This document shows, in pieces, positions 60,501 through 64,000 of a DNA stretch of 64,000 nucleotides. The notes under the pieces were generated by a model. That model did no database searches, was not told where the DNA came from, and saw only the letters and a list, made by a program, of their open reading frames with translations. The stretch lies in assembly GCA_963402885.1 (NCBI GenBank), contig OY727094.1:28894501-28958500 (forward strand). The letters run 5' to 3'. The stretch comes from Antedon bifida. Taxonomy: Eukaryota; Echinodermata; Crinoidea; Comatulida; Antedonidae. Position 1 is the stretch's first letter. Each line of letters starts with the position of its first letter. The position numbers were made by a program, and so were the translations under genes.

Positions 60501-63500
60501 AAGATTGATACATCATATACTACTTAATAACAATTTGTATAGCTTATAAAATTTAAGCAACATTGAAAATTGCTGCATGAACAATAACAGTGAAAGAAAT
60601 TCTACAGTCAAAATAATTGTAATTTGCAAATAGGTTAATAATCTATTTCAATTGTATAAATAATCCAAGTCTCAACATAAATTGAAATATTATGCGTACA
60701 TTACAAATTACTCATAAATAATGAAAAGCAATATAATATCTAATAATTGGATTCAAAATCGAAGGGAAATTAATTGGTCAGATTTATGAAATGATCTAAT
60801 ATTGCTACTAGACATTTTGTTGAAGGAATGTGTATAAAGGAAGTTTATGTTTTTTAATAGTAATTTTAAAATATTAATAATAATATCTTTAAAAATTGTC
60901 TTCTTCTTAAAAATAAAATGATCTTCATATATACGTAGAATTGTTCTATTAATAACTTCTTTGATAAGGCGCAATATAAATGGTTTATGTATGTATAGTA
61001 TAATAATCAAATAGTTAATATAAAATAATAATAAAATATAAATAATTGCATTTATTCTTAATTTTCCTGAATAAATTTTAAACCAAAAGCGGGTGAATGT
61101 TTGACAAAATGTGGGAGTTTGTTCCAAATAGCAAAGAAAGAAAGAAAGTCTACACTATTAAACTAGTCTGACAACAAAGCTGTGATGTGCCCAAATATGG
61201 TAATGATATGCCCAAATATGATGGTGACATGACATCATCGTGTCCATATATGGTCACATCACATTTTTTTGTCACATCAAGTTTGATAGTATAAACAGAG
61301 CTTTAAATGTTGGTATGCAAATAGATGGCAATGATTTGTAGAGTAACAAGTGATGACGGATGGGAAATTTAATAAATAAAGCGTTATTTAACATTAAAAT
61401 AAGAATACAGAAAACTGTATATCATGAAAAAGGGAAAAAAAACTTGAAAACTAGGCCTTGGAATGCACATTCTTCTGGACATAGACTTATGTTATTTAAA
61501 CCACATATTCATATATTTTAAAATAAAGGAAATCAAGTGGAATAATTTCTTTTCATACTAAATTTCGAAAAACTCATTTGGGAATGTGCATAGAATAATT
61601 GCATAATCTAAAATTTAATCATGACAAAAAAAGTGATACTTAAAAAGCACAGTTCACATATTAGAAATGAGCATGCCTTGTTTGCAATGGACCATCATGT
61701 ATGCATGTTTTTCCAATCATATCTTTATTCAACTTAGCAGTCATGCGAGAGATACATTAACTTTAACAGAACAACCAACCATTTTTTCCCCTAGCCCAAA
61801 TGTTTTTCTTTTCCGTTTTTTTTTTTGGGTCAGTGTCAGCTTAAAAATGTTTTTGTTTGTCCGAGTACATGTTTTAGTTATTTCAGCTTTTTTATCTTCC
61901 GATTTCAGAATGTTTCTATTGATATGGAGCTGTAGCTTGGTGGTTAACATGACTTGCCTTCCAATCCCAAGATCCAGGGTTTAATACTGACCTAGTGCCA
62001 GAGATAACTCTTTCAACTATATTCCCTAAGCCTTAAATGAGACCTTTTATAAGCATGATATCATTTATGATCAATAGTTTACTGTATTTATCCATCCTAA
62101 TTTGCAAGTTACTCTTTGTTGGATGCGTATGAAATAATAATTTTATATAATAACGTCAACAGTATACTGATCATTTCTGCTAAACTATGGTAATGAAGAA
62201 TAAATAGAATTTAGATCCAAGATTCCATGACAATGCCTCTGCAGGGCCGCCTATAAAGTGATGATCCCAGCATTGTGTAGGCTTCCATCAACTATGCAGC
62301 CATGTCAATTTGGCTGTAGAAAATACATAACATTTCTATTGGAACCAACTTGTTAAAGCCAGCTTTTTCAATTACTATTATCTGGTAATGTGTCAAAATA
62401 TCTTGATTTTGTAAATAGTTTTTAAATGTCTTTAAATTCTTTGTATAATACTTTGAATGTTTTTTCTTTATCTTTCTTATTGTATGTATATCTTTCATAT
62501 GGACAGTTTGTCTGAAATAGAGTTGGATTTAATTGAATTTAATTAATTCTTAATATAGACCACTAAATCATGCTAATTTCTAAAACCTGTTAATTATCAA
62601 TATCCAATAGTCATGAAAACTTTAACAGATACTGTAGATACAGTAAGTACTAAACTAACAACACGATGCCGGATCAAGCACCAACAGTTGACAATATTGA
62701 CATAATTGAACTTTAAGCATTAGGTCATGCGACTCCGCCATTTACGCTGGATCTGTTCGAAGTCTTGCGGTAAATGATGCTTGAGAAAATCAACATATGA
62801 CTCAGAAATTTACTAGGAAAATTTTGCAAGCAATTTACTTTTTCACACTTTCATGAACATGGGAATATTTAATCAATTCAGTATATCAATAACAATTTAC
62901 ACGAAAAACAAATGGGTAAATTTATATTAAAAATGTCAAAGATATACAGAAGAAAGTACACTAGAACCCCACATACAGGGAACACCACTATAAGGGGATC
63001 CGATAATTTCCCATGAAATGAACATGGGACACATGTTACACTATGACCAACCCCTATTTAGGGAACCATTTCTTGTTACGAAAGATCATGATGTCCTTTT
63101 TTATCCCATAATATGCCACACACAATTAAGAAATTAGGCCGGTTTGCATTTTATACATTTTAAAGATTTTTTTTTCCTTATTTTATGTATTTAGGCACAT
63201 GTGGCCAAGGATAATAAATAGTAAAATAATCACTGTCCTATCAGATAGGTGGATCAGATAGGCTATTTTGTGAATCAGTTCACCCGGGTAATCCACTTAT
63301 CTTGAATAATGAACTGGGTTCTTTCTGCACACGTACAAACTGAGAACACTAGACCTTTTTTTTTGGTTCCACCATCAGAACTAGGAGTGAGTCAGCCTCG
63401 AACCGATGCCGATATTGTTGACCCTTTAGGTAAGGTAAATGACGCTCCTGTCTTAGGCGCTCGGCCATTTAACTTTCTCAATAGAGTCTTTTATTCCAAT

Positions 63501-63791
63501 TGTTTTTTTCAGACAAATTCTAAAAGTATTTCAAACCAGATGAATATTTAAAATCACCAAATAACTTACTTTCAACTTTGTAACATTCTCCATTACTAAG
63601 AGGGAATAAGTCCATATGTGATTCACAAGCTGCTTTTTCAATTTCACATGTATTATTATATATCTTCCAATCATTTGCACATATTTCAGCCTTTGGTAGT
63701 TCATCACACTCCATGTCGCACCGACAGTAGGGTGATCGGTCCTCATCTATCCCACATACTCCATGGCTGCATAGGAATAGTCTACAAGGAT
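34899..63791 (-). CDS. AGRN: Agrin (heparan sulfate proteoglycan), 5' end outside window
   Basis: This is a large secreted basement-membrane proteoglycan. In vertebrates agrin organises the neuromuscular junction and links laminin to cell-surface receptors. Inferred exons, in protein order, on the minus strand: 63570-63791, 58495-58698, 57820-58038, 56825-57031, 56099-56299, 55671-55703, 54033-54065, 52299-52544, 51873-52025, 50650-50742, 50322-50483, 49749-49883, 49412-49642, 49222-49314, 48226-49101, 47829-48000, 47389-47526, 46955-47150, 42518-42733, 41807-42024, 41533-41670, 40929-41172, 40492-40593, 40135-40248, 39776-39974, 39447-39554, 36340-36559, 35651-35754, 34899-35050. Module order (Kazal series, two laminin-EGF, Kazal, Ser/Thr region, EGF-LG1-EGF-EGF-LG2-EGF-LG3) is that of agrin; perlecan would have Ig domains and no Kazal modules. 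The start, NtA or transmembrane end, and any earlier Kazal modules lie beyond 64000. Confidence 0.93.
35520..35633. repeat. MITE-like element, family 1 (LG3 intron)
   Basis: Left end taagatctgtctacactatc, right end ttagacagagcttta, with aaatgtgacatgcgcaaata and cacatttttgtcaaacttg inside. It lies in the agrin intron between the last two coding exons. Confidence 0.75.
36560..39446 (-). other. Agrin intron, 2.9 kb
   Basis: No exon seen on either strand. It contains a perfect 32-bp palindrome at 38569-38600, a weak copy of the gaacctctattaggaggac repeat near 36670, and a degraded tRNA-like string near 37855 (ttgtagcttagatggctacc). Confidence 0.5.
38569..38600. repeat. Perfect 32-bp palindrome
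   Basis: The 16-bp arm cagggagttgtaaaat is followed directly by its exact reverse complement. It starts with cagggag and resembles in design the 2876-2932 hairpin and the satellite palindrome. Confidence 0.9.
39447..39974 (-). CDS. AGRN: Agrin EGF4 and LG3 linker exons
   Basis: Exon 39776-39974 encodes the end of LG2 ([20 protein letters not shown]) and an EGF module: [32 protein letters not shown]. Exon 39447-39554 is a Thr/Pro/Asn linker ([20 protein letters not shown]) into the start of LG3. Confidence 0.85.
40135..41172 (-). CDS. AGRN: Agrin LG2 domain exons
   Basis: Exons 40929-41172 ([48 protein letters not shown]), 40492-40593 ([25 protein letters not shown]) and 40135-40248 ([21 protein letters not shown]). 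The exon break after GKSK is at the place of the vertebrate y/A splice insert, which adds a basic KSRK-type heparin-binding peptide. Confidence 0.9.
41533..42024 (-). CDS. AGRN: Agrin LG1 end, EGF2 and EGF3 exons
   Basis: Exon 41807-42024 gives the LG1 end ([18 protein letters not shown]) and EGF2 ([27 protein letters not shown]). Exon 41533-41670 gives EGF3 ([36 protein letters not shown]). Each EGF has six cysteines. Confidence 0.9.
42518..47150 (-). CDS. AGRN: Agrin LG1 domain exons
   Basis: Exons 46955-47150 ([49 protein letters not shown]) and 42518-42733 ([49 protein letters not shown]). They are separated by a 4.2-kb intron. Confidence 0.9.
43476..44884. mobile_element. Candidate 1.4-kb DNA transposon remnant with 12-bp TIRs and TA target duplication
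   Basis: Left end GGTTATATGCAT, right end ATGCATATAACC, flanked on each side by TA (43474-43475 and 44885-44886). The left end is immediately followed by an inverted copy of the 12-mer, forming a 27-bp hairpin. The first 600 bp are unusually rich in CpG and alternating purine-pyrimidine runs (gcgtaacgcatataacgcat, acgcgcgct) compared with the AT-rich surroundings. No transposase frame is visible, so it is non-autonomous or decayed. Confidence 0.5.
44523..44595 (+). repeat. tRNA-derived SINE-like head
   Basis: A-box-like tatggctcggtggtctttg and B-box-like gagttcgagtctc lie about 40 bp apart, followed by a diverged A-rich stretch. It lies inside the candidate transposon. A full tRNA fold is not evident. 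Confidence 0.4.
47389..48000 (-). CDS. AGRN: Agrin Cys-rich GCC module and EGF1 exons
   Basis: Exon 47829-48000 encodes [20 protein letters not shown], then a compact Cys motif [20 protein letters not shown] ending MDCP. This GCC-x-DG motif is known from papilin-like proteins. Exon 47389-47526 encodes EGF1 ([32 protein letters not shown]). In vertebrate agrin a SEA domain precedes EGF1; none is recognisable here. Confidence 0.85.
47567..47683. repeat. MITE-like element, family 1 (EGF1 intron)
   Basis: Left end taagctctgtccatactatc, right end tcagagctta, with atgatgatgtcatatcgcta inside. The right arm is partly decayed. Confidence 0.65.
48226..49101 (-). CDS. AGRN: Agrin Ser/Thr/Glu-rich mucin-like exon
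   Basis: A single 876-nt exon encodes 292 residues rich in Thr, Glu, Met and Val with no Cys. It includes imperfect [12 protein letters not shown] repeats near its start (49020-48960) and five copies of an 8-residue repeat EKDVTETV (48480-48360, 24-bp DNA unit). It corresponds to the Ser/Thr-rich region of vertebrate agrin and is a likely O-glycan-bearing spacer. Donor GGAACAG/gtaaag joins in frame to GEDLEQ. Confidence 0.85.
49222..49314 (-). CDS. AGRN: Agrin antistasin-like module exon
   Basis: Encodes [20 protein letters not shown] then [10 protein letters not shown]. The spacing C-x4-C-x3-C-x5-(D)-GC-x2-C-x-C is that of antistasin-like repeats, not of EGF or Kazal. This module is not part of vertebrate agrin. 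Confidence 0.75.
49412..49642 (-). CDS. AGRN: Agrin Kazal/follistatin module after the laminin-EGF pair
   Basis: Follistatin N-lobe ([21 protein letters not shown]) and Kazal core ([20 protein letters not shown] then [12 protein letters not shown]). It matches the isolated Kazal that follows the laminin-EGF pair in vertebrate agrin. Confidence 0.9.
49749..50483 (-). CDS. AGRN: Agrin laminin-EGF modules 1 and 2
   Basis: Exon 50322-50483: [40 protein letters not shown]. Exon 49749-49883: [37 protein letters not shown]. Eight-cysteine laminin-type EGF pattern across both. Confidence 0.88.
50650..50742 (-). CDS. AGRN: Agrin Cys-rich GCC-PDG module exon
   Basis: Encodes [20 protein letters not shown] then [11 protein letters not shown]. 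This matches the C-x5-GCCPDG-x-T-x-A-x-G-x-(N/F)-x-GC motif seen in papilin-type extracellular proteins. It is a second, more canonical copy of the module at 47829-48000. Confidence 0.8.
51873..52025 (-). CDS. AGRN: Agrin lustrin/WR1-like Cys-rich module exon
   Basis: Encodes [40 protein letters not shown] and FAKCCPE. The layout C-x-G-x-P-L ... C ... CP-x2-S-x-C ... CCP is that of lustrin-type (WR1) cysteine-rich repeats. It joins in frame to the flanking exons. It is not a vertebrate agrin module, so family identity rests on pattern only. Confidence 0.65.
52299..52544 (-). CDS. AGRN: Agrin Kazal module with Ser-Gly (GAG attachment) leader
   Basis: Begins [19 protein letters not shown], then a follistatin/Kazal module ([31 protein letters not shown]). 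Ser-Gly pairs with adjacent acidic residues are typical heparan or chondroitin sulfate attachment sites. A possible internal donor (ggtaaacg, about 52510) follows the SG block. Confidence 0.88.
52545..54032 (-). other. Agrin intron with minisatellite
   Basis: 52612-53010 is a tandem array of roughly 24-bp units (ctgatactggaataaactgg and ttta variants), irregularly diverged. The rest is AT-rich with nothing recognised. Confidence 0.7.
54033..54065 (-). CDS. AGRN: Agrin 33-nt Ser-Gly microexon
   Basis: Encodes [10 protein letters not shown] between good splice sites (ttcag acceptor, gtagag donor), phase 1-1. Adds two or more Ser-Gly sites with acidic neighbours. Being symmetric, it can be skipped without frame change. 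Confidence 0.75.
   Translation of the reverse strand, partial: GLDQETKEVD
54066..55670 (-). other. Agrin intron, 1.6 kb
   Basis: No further exon recognised. Positions 55390-55590 (ttatttatttattgattatc, cacaagccccttggggtttc, then an aattagagaattgaattgat end) look like a LINE 3' tail, but only at the level of composition and ending. Confidence 0.4.
55671..55703 (-). CDS. AGRN: Agrin 33-nt acidic microexon
   Basis: Encodes [11 protein letters not shown] and a split Gly between cacag acceptor and gtattt donor; phase 1-1. A run of Asp/Glu before Ser-Gly is a strong heparan sulfate attachment context. Confidence 0.75.
56099..57031 (-). CDS. AGRN: Agrin Kazal modules 4 and 5 of this window
   Basis: Exon 56825-57031: [55 protein letters not shown]. 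Exon 56099-56299: [51 protein letters not shown]. Both have the six Kazal cysteines and the follistatin N-lobe. Confidence 0.9.
56531..56704. repeat. MITE-like foldback element, family 2 (copy 2)
   Basis: Left end taagcttggatccaatgcag then acgcaatgcaaggatgtaa; right end gcgttgcgcttacgtctttg then cctagtgggaaccaagcttta. The centre (gagttgaccaatcacaagtg) is shared with the copy at 14370-14605. Confidence 0.75.
57438..57567. repeat. MITE-like element, family 1
   Basis: Left end taaagctctgtctgcactat, right end tgatagtgtagacaaagctta. The centre has tatgacatcatcatgtg. It lies in the intron between two Kazal exons. Confidence 0.75.
57820..58698 (-). CDS. AGRN: Agrin Kazal modules 2 and 3 of this window
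   Basis: Exon 58495-58698: [49 protein letters not shown]. Exon 57820-58038: [50 protein letters not shown]. Both are follistatin/Kazal modules with in-frame phase-1 junctions. Confidence 0.9.
61060..61140 (-). mobile_element. Retrotransposon RT C-terminal remnant
   Basis: On the minus strand one frame reads [20 protein letters not shown] then IQEN and stop. The WNKLP-x(4)-K-SP pattern is usual at the end of non-LTR retrotransposon reverse-transcriptase frames. Only this short tail and perhaps AT-rich 3' UTR (to about 60750) remain. The 124-residue frame that overlaps it is out of register with this motif. Confidence 0.45.
61145..61306. repeat. MITE-like element, family 1 (longest copy)
   Basis: Left end aaagtctacactattaaact, right end agtttgatagtataaacaga then gctttaa. 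An internal repeat (atgtgcccaaatatggtaat then atatgcccaaatatgatgg) makes it about 160 bp, against 94-130 bp for the other copies. Confidence 0.7.
61925..61995 (+). repeat. Degraded tRNA-derived SINE-like head
   Basis: A-box-like gtagcttggtggttaac and weak B-box-like gggtttaatactgacc about 40 bp apart. A similar but weaker string is near 37855. Confidence 0.3.
63385..63472 (-). repeat. tRNA Leu/Ser-like SINE head
   Basis: On the minus strand: taaatggccgagcgcctaag (A box of the Leu/Ser type), a spacer, then catcggttcgaggctgac (B box ggttcgaggc). No acceptor stem was recognised, so a SINE head is more likely than a tRNA gene. Confidence 0.45.
63570..63791 (-). CDS. AGRN: Agrin Kazal module 1 of this window (divergent)
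   Basis: Encodes [60 protein letters not shown], ending GECYKVE. The Kazal core has C-x-N-D-W-K-I-Y-N-x-T-C, where other modules have CGSDG-x-TY-x-x-C, so the usual GSDG loop is altered. The exon is bounded by an aaacag-like acceptor side at 63791 and a gtaagt donor. Confidence 0.8.
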
Positions 63792-64000
63792 CTGAAAAAA
63801 ATATATTTATATAACACAATTATTGGGACAGCGCAGCAATGATTTGACAAACGGTTATAATTAATCAAGAACAAAATTTAAAAAGTAAAATAAAAGTTCC
63901 ATGTGAGTGAATTAAGAGATTAATAGAGTCCAATTTTAAATTTGTATTATTCATGTTGAACATTTTCATTTTTATCATTTATTTGATAAGACATCCAGAA
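63792..64000 (-). other. Agrin intron to window edge
   Basis: AT-rich sequence with no exon. Upstream agrin exons must lie beyond the window. Confidence 0.5.

Larger units (their letters stand above)
58699..63569 (-). other. Agrin intron, 4.9 kb
   Basis: No Kazal-type or other exon found on the minus strand. It contains a family-1 MITE (61145-61306), a retrotransposon RT remnant (61060-61140), SINE-like heads (61925-61995 and 63385-63472) and a gaacccc...ggggatcc repeat fragment near 62965. Confidence 0.55.

Noticed and set aside
60753..61127. 124-residue minus-strand frame
   Set aside because: Low-complexity Ile/Leu/Lys content from AT-rich DNA, and out of register with the WNKLP retrotransposon motif that overlaps it.

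Overview
This is AT-rich, intron-dense animal nuclear DNA. Gene content (a long agrin gene; adhesion-GPCR genes with CUB, MAM and mucin-like modules), many dispersed inverted-repeat elements, and recurrent TAGGCCTA-type motifs suggest a marine invertebrate deuterostome, perhaps an echinoderm. The species assignment is inference only. All genes are split, so exon limits below come from visible GT/AG sites, reading-frame phase and comparison between the paralogues within the window.

Left half (1-29.8 kb, + strand): a tandem cluster of related cell-surface genes. Gene A (about 2.0-8.3 kb) encodes CUB - Thr-rich stalk - GAIN/GPS - seven-transmembrane (7TM) receptor - cytoplasmic tail. A second Thr-rich exon at 1-570 lies upstream of it. 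Gene B (11.1-13.6 kb) is a short paralogue with signal peptide - CUB - MAM and no receptor half of its own. Gene C (15.2-24.8 kb) is complete: signal peptide - CUB - MAM - Thr-rich stalk - GAIN/GPS - 7TM - tail. Genes B and C share a near-identical upstream block. The 3' half of gene C (TM3 to tail, 4,258 bp) has been copied in direct tandem (25,567-29,824). That copy carries a Trp-to-stop change in TM5. In both copies the last exon has itself been amplified, with its splice acceptor, into an array of seven.

Centre (29.85-34.9 kb): an approximately 186-bp satellite array of about 12 monomers with a perfect 20-bp palindrome, then gene-free DNA with dispersed repeats, between the two convergent gene sets.

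Right half (34.9-64 kb, - strand): one gene, agrin, lacking its 5' end. In protein order it encodes six follistatin/Kazal modules, with two 33-nt acidic/Ser-Gly microexons before the sixth, then two unexpected Cys-rich modules, two laminin-EGF modules, a Kazal module, an antistasin-like module, a large Ser/Thr-rich exon, a Cys-rich module where vertebrate agrin has SEA, and EGF-LG1-EGF-EGF-LG2-EGF-LG3. Its introns hold several MITE-like elements, tRNA-derived SINE-like segments and retrotransposon remnants.

The most interesting items are the CUB-MAM-mucin adhesion-GPCR architecture with its duplicated receptor half and amplified terminal exon, and the altered module content of agrin.
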